Shown here in pieces: positions 25,872 through 34,047 of a DNA stretch of 34,047 nucleotides. Position numbers and translations under genes: made by a program. The notes under the pieces were generated by a model. It was given only the letters and a program-made list of their open reading frames with translations. It was not told the DNA's origin and ran no database searches. Source of the stretch: Chlamydiota bacterium (GTDB lineage: Bacteria; Chlamydiota; Chlamydiia; Chlamydiales; JAAKFR01); the NCBI GenBank assembly GCA_013288105.1, contig JABDCM010000007.1, positions 1 through 34,047 of the forward strand, written 5' to 3'. Position 1 is the first letter of the stretch; the number at the start of each line of letters is the position of its first letter.

Positions 25872-25893
25872 ACCCTTAAATTAGCATAAATCT

Positions 25894-25942
25894 GCACATT
25901 TTACAAGGCAATTTTGACCATTTTTAGCACATTTTACAAGGC
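25894..25942. repeat. Two 16-bp direct repeats and a hairpin upstream of the DUF4143 ATPase
   Basis: GCACATTTTACAAGGC occurs at 25894-25909 and again exactly at 25927-25942, 33 bases apart, beginning 23 bases upstream of the ATPase ATG (25871, minus strand). The second copy runs into a hairpin, GGCTTTTT (25940-25947) with AAAAAGCC (25952-25959). The position suggests operator sites or a transposition/recombination target for the ATPase. Confidence 0.65.
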
Positions 25943-26046
25943 TTTTTTATCAAAAAGCCGTCATACAGACTTGTAAACACCCTCTAAGGAGTGGATTTTA
26001 ATATAGACTTTATGTTAAAATTTCCTTTTCTTAATAGGAGATAATT

Positions 26047-26409
26047 ATGATTAACCCTGACTCAAGCTATTCCCCAACATTCGATAAAAAACTAGAGAAA
26101 GTTCATCTCGATCTCTCTTTTGGAGGCTTCTTCTGGTGTGCTGGGATTCCAGGGGTTTTAAAGACAGCGTTAGGTGCAATAGAGATGGTTGTTTCTGCCA
26201 TTCTCACTCTTCTCTCTCTACCCGGAATGTGCTTTCAAAAGAGCCGAAAATTTACATTATGGAGTGCTCAACATGCTGCCCAAGGGCTCTTGCGCATGTT
26301 ATTTGGTGTTGCGCTTATATGCCCTGGCATTGGTACCCTATCTATATTTGCAGTAGACGTAACTATGGCAGTCTATCAGCACAGAAATATGTTTCCTAAA
26401 TCACGCTAA
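26047..26409 (+). CDS. Small hydrophobic protein, tandem family copy 1 (frameshifted tail)
   Basis: This 120-residue protein of unrecognised family has an N-terminal MINPDSS-SPTFDKKL stretch, GGFFWCAGIPGVLKTALGAIEM leading into a first hydrophobic segment (about 36-59), a basic loop (QKSRKFTLWSAQH) and a second hydrophobic segment (about 80-103, with ICPGIGTL). There is no cleavable signal. Compared with copies 2 and 3, two extra bases near 26351 shift the frame, so it ends VTMAVYQHRNMFPKSR instead of RNYGSLSAQKYVS. The ribosome site AGGAG lies 8 bases before the ATG. Paired hydrophobic segments recall Inc proteins, an inference only. Confidence 0.7.
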   Translation: MINPDSSYSPTFDKKLEKVHLDLSFGGFFWCAGIPGVLKTALGAIEMVVSAILTLLSLPGMCFQKSRKFTLWSAQHAAQGLLRMLFGVALICPGIGTLSIFAVDVTMAVYQHRNMFPKSR

Positions 26410-26440
26410 GAAAGCATACTAATGGCGATAGGAGACGATT

Positions 26441-26791
26441 ATGATTAACCCTGACTCAAGCTGGTCCCCAAAATTCGATACAAAACTAGAAAGGATTCAT
26501 AAATCTCTCTCTTTTGGAGGCTTCTTCTGGTGTGCTGGGATTCCAGGGGTTTTAAAGACAGCTTTAGGTGCAATAGAGATGGTTGTTTCTGCCATTCTCG
26601 CCCTTCTCTCTCTGCCCGGAATGTGCTTGCAAAAGAGCCGAAAATTTACATTATGGAGTGCTCAACATGCTGCCCAAGGGCTCTTGCGCATGTTACTTGG
26701 TGTTGCGCTTATATGCCCTGGCATTGGTACCCTATCTCTATTTGCAGTACGTAACTATGGTAGTCTATCAGCACAGAAATATGTTTCCTAA
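26441..26791 (+). CDS. Small hydrophobic protein, tandem family copy 2
   Basis: This 116-residue paralogue of copy 1 is close to identical over the first ~100 residues (changes include WSPKFDTKLERIHKS in place of YSPTFDKKLEKVHLD). It ends RNYGSLSAQKYVS. The DNA of the last 60 bases is nearly the same as in copy 1 but is read in another frame because of a two-base difference. The leader (ACTAATGGCGATAGGAGACG) is shared with copy 3. Function unknown. Confidence 0.7.
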   Translation: MINPDSSWSPKFDTKLERIHKSLSFGGFFWCAGIPGVLKTALGAIEMVVSAILALLSLPGMCLQKSRKFTLWSAQHAAQGLLRMLLGVALICPGIGTLSLFAVRNYGSLSAQKYVS

Positions 26792-26832
26792 ATCACGCTA
26801 AGAAAGCATACTAATGGCGATAGGAGACGATT

Positions 26833-27186
26833 ATGATCAGCCCTCACTCAAGCTGTTCCCCAACATTCGATAAAAGGCTGGCAACTGTTCATACATATCT
26901 CTCTCTGGGAGGCCTCTCCTGGTGTGCTGGGATTCCGGGAGTTTTAAAGACAGCTTTAGGTGCAATAGAGATGATTGTTTTTGCCATTCTCACCCTTTTC
27001 TCCCTCCCCCGAATGTGCTGCCAAAAGAATCATAAATTCACATTATGGAGCGCCCAACATGTTACTCAAGGGCTCGTGCGTATGTCACTTGGTATTGTAG
27101 TTATATGCCCTGGCATTGGCTCTCTATCTTTATGGGCACTCAAAACAGATGGTCATCCGTCAGCACGTAGTAAATATGTCTCCTAA
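26833..27186 (+). CDS. Small hydrophobic protein, tandem family copy 3 (diverged)
   Basis: This 117-residue copy is the most diverged of the three (LGGLSWCAGIPGVLKTALGAIEMIV, CCQKNHKFTLWSAQHVTQGL, ICPGIGSLSLWALK). It keeps the two hydrophobic segments and ends SARSKYVS, supporting the copy 2 frame as the ancestral tail. The AGGAG site and leader are as in copy 2. It converges with the zinc-ribbon gene. Confidence 0.68.
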   Translation: MISPHSSCSPTFDKRLATVHTYLSLGGLSWCAGIPGVLKTALGAIEMIVFAILTLFSLPRMCCQKNHKFTLWSAQHVTQGLVRMSLGIVVICPGIGSLSLWALKTDGHPSARSKYVS

Positions 27187-27202
27187 ATCACTCTAAGCCA
27201 TA

Positions 27203-27577
27203 TTAATGATGATAAGAGAGAGCTTCGGGAACGTCTTTCAGGGGCTCAATACGAAATTCAATCACAGTTTTTTTACCATTCATATTGAGCTCAATCACAG
27301 AACTTAACCGAGTCAATAAGATATTGAAGGGAACCTTCACATGATGAGATCCTACATCAATGGCAATAGAGGTGTTCCCTAAAATTTCCTCAGAGGCGTG
27401 GATTTGGCGGCACAAAGCCTCAAATTGACGCAAATGACGCAAAAGAGATTCATCATCAAATGCATATTTTCTTTCACACCCTGAACAGGTGACCCTCTCT
27501 TTCCCATCTAAAACGGAAAAAATAACAGGTGCCTCACATGCTTGACAATGAAACTGTAACCGATGGCCTTTTTGCAT
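27203..27577 (-). CDS. Zinc-ribbon-like small protein
   Basis: The 124-residue protein has an N-terminal zinc-ribbon pattern, Cys-x-x-Cys (CQAC) and Cys-x-x-Cys (CSGC) separated by about 17 residues, then a helical segment (LLRHLRQFEALCRQI). The C-terminal half (IAIDVGSHHVKVPFNILLTRL onwards) looks like a beta-rich domain. The start lies 30 bases from the divergent frame upstream of tal. Zinc binding is inferred from the cysteines. It is not recognised as a named family; soluble, probably cytoplasmic. Confidence 0.65.
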   Translation of the reverse strand: MQKGHRLQFHCQACEAPVIFSVLDGKERVTCSGCERKYAFDDESLLRHLRQFEALCRQIHASEEILGNTSIAIDVGSHHVKVPFNILLTRLSSVIELNMNGKKTVIEFRIEPLKDVPEALSYHH

Positions 27578-27689
27578 TTGGATACATTGTAAGATAGCCG
27601 GTTAAATTTGGTAAACCTATATTCTCCTTTCATGTACAAAAAAGAGAGTTCAAGCTATCATCCGCATCAGCTGAAAAATAAGGTTTTTA

Positions 27690-28013
27690 ACCTGAGTTTT
27701 GGGTTGTCTTCCTCGAAGTCGGAGAAGTTTACACCGCAGATCTTGGGATTTTTTGACGAAGTTATACCCCACCCGGCGGATAAAGTCCTATTTGATGACG
27801 CCAAAGCCCCGGGGTTGAACGATTGCAAGTCGGACAATATTAAAAATATTGCTCGACTTGCAATCGTTCAACCGCGGGAGCTTTCGCTGTCATCAAATAG
27901 GACTTTATCCGCCGGGTGGGGTATAAATGGCCAACGGCCCTTTACGAGTCAGAAAAGCACAAGAGATGCAAGTAAACTTCCTGAATTTGAGGAAGAAAAA
28001 TCCAAAACTCAGG
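27690..28013. mobile_element. MITE-like giant near-palindrome inserted before tal
   Basis: Inner arms 27762-27841 and 27845-27926 are nearly perfect inverted copies around the loop AAA. The outermost 38 bases of this part match exactly, beginning TTATACCCCACCCGG. Outer arms 27691-27732 and 27972-28013 (CCTGAGTTTTGG to CCAAAACTCAGG) extend the symmetry to about 150 bases per arm, with a diverged stretch and ~17 extra bases on the right arm between the inner and outer parts. AGGTTTTTA occurs at 27681-27689 and 28011-28019, like a 9-bp target duplication. No transposase is encoded, so it would be a non-autonomous element. This is an inference from structure. Confidence 0.7.
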
Positions 28014-28030
28014 TTTTTATGGAAAAAGTC

Positions 28031-28999
28031 ATGACAAGTAAACTCGATCAGTTAAAGCAGATGACCACTGTAGTTTGTGATACAGGGGATTTCAATAGTA
28101 TCAAAGCTTATACGCCCACAGATGCCACCACCAATCCCTCTCTGATTTTACAGGCGTCACAAGAAAAACAGTATGACCCCTTAATAGAAGAGGCAATTGC
28201 CTGGGGTATGAAAAAAAGCTCTAACCAAGAGCAGATGTTGGAACAGATCCTCAACAAGCTTTGTATCAACTTCGGCACCGAAATCCTTAAAATTGTACCA
28301 GGAAGAGTCTCCACTGAGGTGGATGCTAGACTCTCTTTTGATGTGGAAGGAAGCATTCGTAAAGGACGTACCTTAATTGAGCTCTATAAACATGCTGGCA
28401 TAGATAAAAATCGTATTCTAATCAAGCTCTCCTCAACATGGGAGGGGGTACAAGCTGCTAAAGTCCTGGAAAAAGAGGGCATCCATTGCAACATGACCCT
28501 CATGTTTAGTGATATACAGGCAGCCGCTTGCGCAGAGGCAGGCGCGACTTTGATCTCACCCTTCGTCGGTCGTATTTTAGATTGGCATATGGAAAAAGAA
28601 AAGGGGGTCGTTTACCCTCCTGAAAAAGATCCTGGAGTGGTTTCTGTTATTCAAATCTATAATTATTACAAAAAATTTGGATTTAAGACGCAAGTCATGG
28701 GAGCCTCTTTCCGTAATGTAGATGAGATCTTACAACTTGCTGGATGTGACCTTCTTACTATTGCTCCTAAATTTTTAGAAGCTCTTTCTAAAGAGAGTGG
28801 TAAGGTGGAAAGAAAGTTAAATCCGGACGAGAGCAAGAGGCTGTCGATGGAAAAGATTCCAACGGATGAAAAGAGTTTCCGTTACCTTCTTAATGAAAAT
28901 GCGATGGCTTACGAGAAACTTGGGGATGGAATTCGTCGTTTTGCGGCAGACTTTATTAAGCTAGAAAAGCAGATTCTTCAGCGCATTTCCAAAAAATAA
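28031..28999 (+). CDS. tal: Transaldolase
   Basis: The enzyme transfers a dihydroxyacetone unit between sugar phosphates in the pentose phosphate pathway. The start [20 protein letters not shown] aligns from its first residue with E. coli TalB, giving 322 residues and placing the Schiff-base lysine ([11 protein letters not shown]) at position 132, the same number as in E. coli. Other signatures are [11 protein letters not shown] near residue 33 and [19 protein letters not shown]. An alternative start 12 bases upstream (MEKV) is possible. The frame remains open for a further 423 bases upstream through the palindromic element; that part is not homologous to transaldolases. The gene converges with rpoC, as tal and rpoC are arranged in Chlamydia. 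Confidence 0.94.
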   Translation: MTSKLDQLKQMTTVVCDTGDFNSIKAYTPTDATTNPSLILQASQEKQYDPLIEEAIAWGMKKSSNQEQMLEQILNKLCINFGTEILKIVPGRVSTEVDARLSFDVEGSIRKGRTLIELYKHAGIDKNRILIKLSSTWEGVQAAKVLEKEGIHCNMTLMFSDIQAAACAEAGATLISPFVGRILDWHMEKEKGVVYPPEKDPGVVSVIQIYNYYKKFGFKTQVMGASFRNVDEILQLAGCDLLTIAPKFLEALSKESGKVERKLNPDESKRLSMEKIPTDEKSFRYLLNENAMAYEKLGDGIRRFAADFIKLEKQILQRISKK

Positions 29000-29029
29000 A
29001 AAAGCTTGAGTCTGTTAAAAGACTCAAGC
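28991..29029 (-). terminator. Intrinsic terminator of rpoBC
   Basis: GCTTGAGTCT (29004-29013) and AGACTCAAGC (29020-29029) form a perfect 10-bp stem with a 6-base loop. On the minus strand it is followed by TTTTTT-A-TTTTTT. It begins 7 bases after the rpoC stop, and the T-run overlaps the last codons of tal. Confidence 0.85.
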
Positions 29030-29035
29030 CCTCTC

Positions 29036-32000
29036 TTATATATTTGATGCGAAATCGAATACGAGTTCCTCTTCCTCTTCTCGGTCCAGGTATTTTTTCA
29101 CACGATTATGCGTATCAAAACCTGTTCCTCCAGGCGTAATGTGTCCCATAATCACATTCTCCTTAAAGCCGATAAGGAAGTCTGTTTTCCCCGCACATGC
29201 CGCATCCGTTAAAATACGTGTCGTATCTTGGAAAGAGGCTGCCGATAAGAATGACTCCGTTCCCAAAGAGGCTTTCGTAATCCCCAGTAGAACAGGCGCC
29301 GCCTGCGCAGGTTTTCCCCCCTCTTCAAGCGTTTTACGATTTTGTTCGTAAAATACTTTTTTAAGTACCTCTTCTCCAAAAATGAACATCGTATCACCTG
29401 GATCAATCACACGTACTTTTTGTAACATCTGCCGAACGATAATCTCGATATGCTTATCATTAATATCCACACCTTGTAAACGGTAAACAACTTGAACCTC
29501 ATTCACCAAATACTTCTGTAGTTCTCTAACACCACAAATATCAAGAATCTCATGGGGGACGACTAACCCATCTGTCAACTGTTGCCCCTTAAGAACGCTG
29601 TCCCCTCGTTGCACAATTAAATGTTTATTCAATGGAATGAGGTGCTCCTCCTCCATACCGGTTATTTCATCTTTCACGACAACAATACGACGATTCTTTT
29701 GCACTCCACGAAAATCAACCACTCCATCAATCTTCGCAATTTCAGCAGCATCTTTTGGTTTACGTGCCTCAACAAGCTCCGCCACTCGAGGAAGACCCCC
29801 AGTGATATCCTTCGTCTTTATCGCACCACGAGGAAGACGAGCCAAGAGCATCCCAGCTGCCACCTTTTGCCCCTCTTCAGCTGATATAATCGCCCCTGCC
29901 GGAATTGCATAGGTTCCCAATAGCTCCTTAAACTCAGAATCAGCGTAAATCACAATCTGAGGATGAAGCTCTCCTCTATGCTGTTTCACAGTTAATTCAA
30001 TAAGACCGGTGTGCTTATTCTGCGCCTTCTCCGTTGAAATCCCCTCAACCAGATCCTCATATTTTACATATCCAGGACGGTCGCAAATAATAGGAATGTT
30101 GTGTAACTCAACTTGAGCAATTTTTTGTCTCGCCGAAACCCGACTTCCATCGGGAAGCAGCACTTTTGCTCCCAATTCCACAGGAATCATCTGAAGAGAT
30201 TCAATCGATTTGGTCTTGAGTAGTTTTTTGTACTCCTCTAGGGTTCTACCCTCGTCTCTTACAACATGTAGCATCCCATTCTTATTGAGAATAAGCCAGT
30301 TGCCATCCTGATCTTGCACAGTTCTAAGATCCATGTAGACCAGAATTCCTAGATGATCAGAAAAGATCTCCGGAGTAAAGTTAGCCGCAGCAATCCCCCC
30401 TAGGTGAAACGTTCTCATAGTCAACTGAGTTCCAGGTTCCCCAATAGATTGAGCTGCAATAATTCCTACAGCCTCCCCCATGCCTACCTGAAGACCATTT
30501 GCTAAATTGAGACCGTAGCATTTGGCACATACTCCCCTTTTACTTTCACAGGTCAATACAGAACGGATACGGACCGTCTCAATTCCAGCATCATCAATTG
30601 CTTCTGCCTGAAAAGTCGTTAATAAATCCCCAGCTTTTGCTAGAAGAGTTTTTTTGTCTCCTGGAAGGAAAATATCCTCGATGGTTGTTCTTCCATAAAT
30701 ACGATCTTTAAGGGTAAGCAGCTCTTCTGTTCCCTGCTTAATACCAGCAACATCAATCGCATTTAATGTTCCACAATCTACCTCAGTAATGATCATGTCT
30801 TGACCCACATCGACTAAACGGCGTGTTAAATAACCAGAATCCGCAGTTTTCAACGCAGTATCAGATAACCCTTTTCTCGCTCCGTGAGAGGAGATGGAGT
30901 ATTCAAGAACTGTTAACCCCTCTCGGAAGTTAGAGGTAATCGGTGATTCGATAATTTCACCTGTTGGCTTCGCCATCAAACCTCTCAAAGCTCCCAACTG
31001 TTTCAGCTGGGATTTATTGCCCCGTGCACCTGAATCGATCATTAAGAAAAGAGGATTATGACGACTATCATCTACTTTACTGATCTCTTTAAAAAGCGCA
31101 TCAGAAAGCGTATCGGTAGCCTCTGTCCAAATGGTGATGGTCTTCGATTTACGCTCCCCATCCGTGATAATCCCATCCTCATACTGTTTTCTGACAATTT
31201 CTACTTTCTGATAAGCCTCTTTTAACAATTTTGGCTTACTTTCCGGAATTTTAATATCCTTAACACCCATAGAAATAGCGGCTTTTGTCGCCTGTGCAAA
31301 TCCAAGGTCTTTTAAATGGTCTAAAAAGCGAACGGTCGCCTCCATTCCCACTTTTTTATAACACTCTAAAATGAGTTCGCTCATTCTCTTGCTGGGAAGA
31401 CTATAGTTTTGAAAACCCAATTCTTGAGGAACGATTGTATTAAAGAGAACTCGACCTGGAGTGGTTTCAATGATTTGACCATCGATACGTACTTTGATTT
31501 TTTCGTGGATATGTAACCCTCTTCCACTAAAATCTCTACGCTCTTTTTTCGTTTTTAAATCAACATAGATAGGCATGTTGATCGTCGCGCTAAGAGCAAA
31601 AAGCACCTCCTCCTGATTAGAGAAGATTTTGGTTTTCAAACCATGTTCTTCAGGAAAATAGACAGGATCTGCCATGAGATAATAGATTCCCAATGTCATA
31701 TCCTTTGAGGGGATCGCTACCGGTTTACCTGATGAGGGAAGAAAAATGTTATCAGGAGCCATCATCAAGACTTTTGCTTCCAATTGTGCTTCCACAGAAA
31801 GAGGCACGTGTACCGCCATCTGGTCACCGTCAAAGTCAGCGTTAAATGCCGCGCAAACAAGAGGATGAACACGAATTGCTTTTCCTTCAATCAAAACAGG
31901 CTCAAAAGCTTGAATCCCCAATCTATGCAGAGTGGGCGCTCGGTTAAGTAATACAGGATGTCCTTTAATGATTTCTTCGAGAACATCCCAAACCTCAGAT

Positions 32001-33202
32001 GCTCCTCTCTGAATCATTTTTTTTGCGGAACGAATGGTATAGACGTACCCTAAATCTTTTAATCTTTTCACGATAAAGGGTTCAAAAAGCTCGAGAGCCA
32101 TATCTTTAGGCAATCCACACTGATTGAACTTCAAATCGGGGCCTACCACAATGACAGAACGACCAGAATAGTCCACTCTCTTACCAAGTAGGTTTTGACG
32201 GAAACGGCCCCCTTTTCCTTTCAACATCTCTGAAAGAGATTTTAAGGGACGATTTCCCGCTCCCATGACCGGATGACCATGTCTACCATTATCAAAAAGA
32301 GCGTCTACTGCTTCTTGGAGCATCCTTTTTTCGTTACGGATGATCACATCAGGCGTTTTAAGACGTAAAATTGCCTTTAGACGATTGTTTCTATTGATGA
32401 CCCGTCTATAGAGATCATTCAAATCAGAGGTTGCAAACCTTCCCCCATCAAGTGGAACCAGAGGACGAAGATCGGGAGGAATGACGGGAACCAATCTTAA
32501 AACCATCCATTCTGGATGGTTTGTTGAGGAGACAAAGCCCTCTACAATTTTGAGACGCTTGGCAAGTTTCATGCGCCCCTGTTGCGATTTTGTGCGTCTT
32601 AGCTTTTCTTTTAAATCAATTTGAATTGCCTGAAGATCCTCTGTTTTCAGCAGATCAAAAATAGCCTCCCCACCCATTTTCGCGACAAAAGAATCCTTCC
32701 CATTTTTTTCGATAGCATCACGATACTCTGCATCATTGAGAAGCTGTTTTCTTTCAAGAGAGGTCTGACCTGGATCTACGACCACATATTCTTCGTAGTA
32801 GATGACCCGTTCTAGATCGGTTGTGGTCATTCCTAAAACGTTCCCTATACGGGAGGGCATGGTTTTAAAAAACCAGATGTGTACAACAGGTACAGCAAGC
32901 TCGATATGAGCCATTCTCTCTCTTCTTACTTTAGAAAGAGTCACCTCTACCCCACAACGATCACAGACGATCCCTTTGTGTTTAATTTTTTTGTACTTTC
33001 CGCATGCACATTCCCAATCCTTTGTAGGACCAAAAATCTTTTCGCAGAAAAGCCCCCCTTTTTCAGGCTTAAAGGTACGATAGTTGATCGTCTCAGGCTT
33101 TTTAATTTCTCCGTAAGACCACTTATCTCGAACGACTGTATCAGATGCGATACCAATCTTTAATTTATCAAAATGGATCTCTCTTGAATCCTCTTCAAAC
33201 AT
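29036..33202 (-). CDS. rpoC: DNA-directed RNA polymerase subunit beta'
   Basis: The 1388-residue subunit is of normal bacterial length. It shows the N-terminal zinc site ([20 protein letters not shown] at ~60-80), the catalytic magnesium motif NADFDGDQM at about 453-461, the second zinc cluster ([13 protein letters not shown]) and the trigger-loop region [21 protein letters not shown]. It forms the clamp and half of the active site. GGGAG precedes the ATG and the gap from rpoB is only 15 bases, so rpoB and rpoC form one transcript that ends at the terminator at 28991-29029. Confidence 0.98.
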   Translation of the reverse strand: MFEEDSREIHFDKLKIGIASDTVVRDKWSYGEIKKPETINYRTFKPEKGGLFCEKIFGPTKDWECACGKYKKIKHKGIVCDRCGVEVTLSKVRRERMAHIELAVPVVHIWFFKTMPSRIGNVLGMTTTDLERVIYYEEYVVVDPGQTSLERKQLLNDAEYRDAIEKNGKDSFVAKMGGEAIFDLLKTEDLQAIQIDLKEKLRRTKSQQGRMKLAKRLKIVEGFVSSTNHPEWMVLRLVPVIPPDLRPLVPLDGGRFATSDLNDLYRRVINRNNRLKAILRLKTPDVIIRNEKRMLQEAVDALFDNGRHGHPVMGAGNRPLKSLSEMLKGKGGRFRQNLLGKRVDYSGRSVIVVGPDLKFNQCGLPKDMALELFEPFIVKRLKDLGYVYTIRSAKKMIQRGASEVWDVLEEIIKGHPVLLNRAPTLHRLGIQAFEPVLIEGKAIRVHPLVCAAFNADFDGDQMAVHVPLSVEAQLEAKVLMMAPDNIFLPSSGKPVAIPSKDMTLGIYYLMADPVYFPEEHGLKTKIFSNQEEVLFALSATINMPIYVDLKTKKERRDFSGRGLHIHEKIKVRIDGQIIETTPGRVLFNTIVPQELGFQNYSLPSKRMSELILECYKKVGMEATVRFLDHLKDLGFAQATKAAISMGVKDIKIPESKPKLLKEAYQKVEIVRKQYEDGIITDGERKSKTITIWTEATDTLSDALFKEISKVDDSRHNPLFLMIDSGARGNKSQLKQLGALRGLMAKPTGEIIESPITSNFREGLTVLEYSISSHGARKGLSDTALKTADSGYLTRRLVDVGQDMIITEVDCGTLNAIDVAGIKQGTEELLTLKDRIYGRTTIEDIFLPGDKKTLLAKAGDLLTTFQAEAIDDAGIETVRIRSVLTCESKRGVCAKCYGLNLANGLQVGMGEAVGIIAAQSIGEPGTQLTMRTFHLGGIAAANFTPEIFSDHLGILVYMDLRTVQDQDGNWLILNKNGMLHVVRDEGRTLEEYKKLLKTKSIESLQMIPVELGAKVLLPDGSRVSARQKIAQVELHNIPIICDRPGYVKYEDLVEGISTEKAQNKHTGLIELTVKQHRGELHPQIVIYADSEFKELLGTYAIPAGAIISAEEGQKVAAGMLLARLPRGAIKTKDITGGLPRVAELVEARKPKDAAEIAKIDGVVDFRGVQKNRRIVVVKDEITGMEEEHLIPLNKHLIVQRGDSVLKGQQLTDGLVVPHEILDICGVRELQKYLVNEVQVVYRLQGVDINDKHIEIIVRQMLQKVRVIDPGDTMFIFGEEVLKKVFYEQNRKTLEEGGKPAQAAPVLLGITKASLGTESFLSAASFQDTTRILTDAACAGKTDFLIGFKENVIMGHITPGGTGFDTHNRVKKYLDREEEEELVFDFASNI

Positions 33203-33217
33203 TCGATTCTCCCTTTA

Positions 33218-34047
<830 letters not shown>

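Larger units (their letters stand above)
26030..27186. repeat. Threefold tandem gene array, period about 393 bp
   Basis: Starts at 26047, 26441 and 26833 give periods of 394 and 392 bases. The repeated unit includes the leader with AGGAGA-ATT-ATG. Copies 1 and 2 are nearly identical; copy 3 has drifted. Spacers at 26410-26440 and 26792-26832 are almost the same sequence. Confidence 0.8.

Noticed and set aside
26136-26399. Second frame within copy 1 of the triplet, ending in SAQKYVS
   Set aside because: It is the ancestral tail frame exposed by the two-base difference, not a separate gene; the upstream part is an out-of-frame Cys-rich shadow.

Overview
The window is chromosomal DNA from a member of the Chlamydiae, most likely an environmental (Simkania- or Parachlamydia-like) lineage rather than Chlamydia itself. 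The evidence is a conserved chlamydial neighbourhood: pknD and valS, a V-type ATPase operon in the order atpE - DUF2764 - atpA - atpB - atpD - atpI - atpK, then tal and rpoC/rpoB. Moderate GC, many small paired hydrophobic proteins and several ankyrin or Inc-like proteins also fit. I cannot name the genus from the sequence alone.

Layout. Positions 1-1570 hold two convergent open frames that look like the C-terminal and N-terminal halves of one chlamydial protein family, facing each other. Positions 1704-8768 form a plus-strand unit: a CxxC carboxymuconolactone-decarboxylase-like protein, the kinase PknD, ValS and a GH130-type glycosidase. Positions 8773-15070 are an accessory block. It holds a DUF234-type ATPase behind short repeats, a sodium:alanine symporter, DAHP synthase, two tandem Inc-like membrane proteins and a membrane-anchored ankyrin protein. 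Positions 15149-23106 are the minus-strand V-type ATPase operon, ending in a putative lipoprotein. Positions 23176-27577 are a second accessory block. It holds an exported protein, a Cys-rich/His-tailed pair of exported proteins, a DUF4143-type ATPase with its own upstream repeats, three tandem copies of a small hydrophobic protein, and a zinc-ribbon protein. Positions 27690-28013 are a very large near-palindrome directly in front of tal. rpoC and the 3' end of rpoB (minus strand) close the window.

How the parts fit together. The V-type ATPase rotor subunit carries the ligand set of sodium-binding K subunits, and a sodium:alanine symporter lies nearby, so a sodium-based membrane energy economy is plausible. 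Transaldolase and DAHP synthase are both linked to erythrose-4-phosphate (pentose phosphate and shikimate pathways). The bilobed hydrophobic proteins and the ankyrin protein are candidates for host-facing (inclusion membrane or secreted) proteins.

The most unusual items are the 323-nt near-palindrome before tal, flanked by 9-nt direct repeats and keeping the tal frame open; the apparent inversion-split gene at the left edge; the different repeat pairs in front of two unrelated ATPase genes; and the tandem small membrane protein families, one copy of which has a frameshifted tail. No tRNA, rRNA or CRISPR array was seen.
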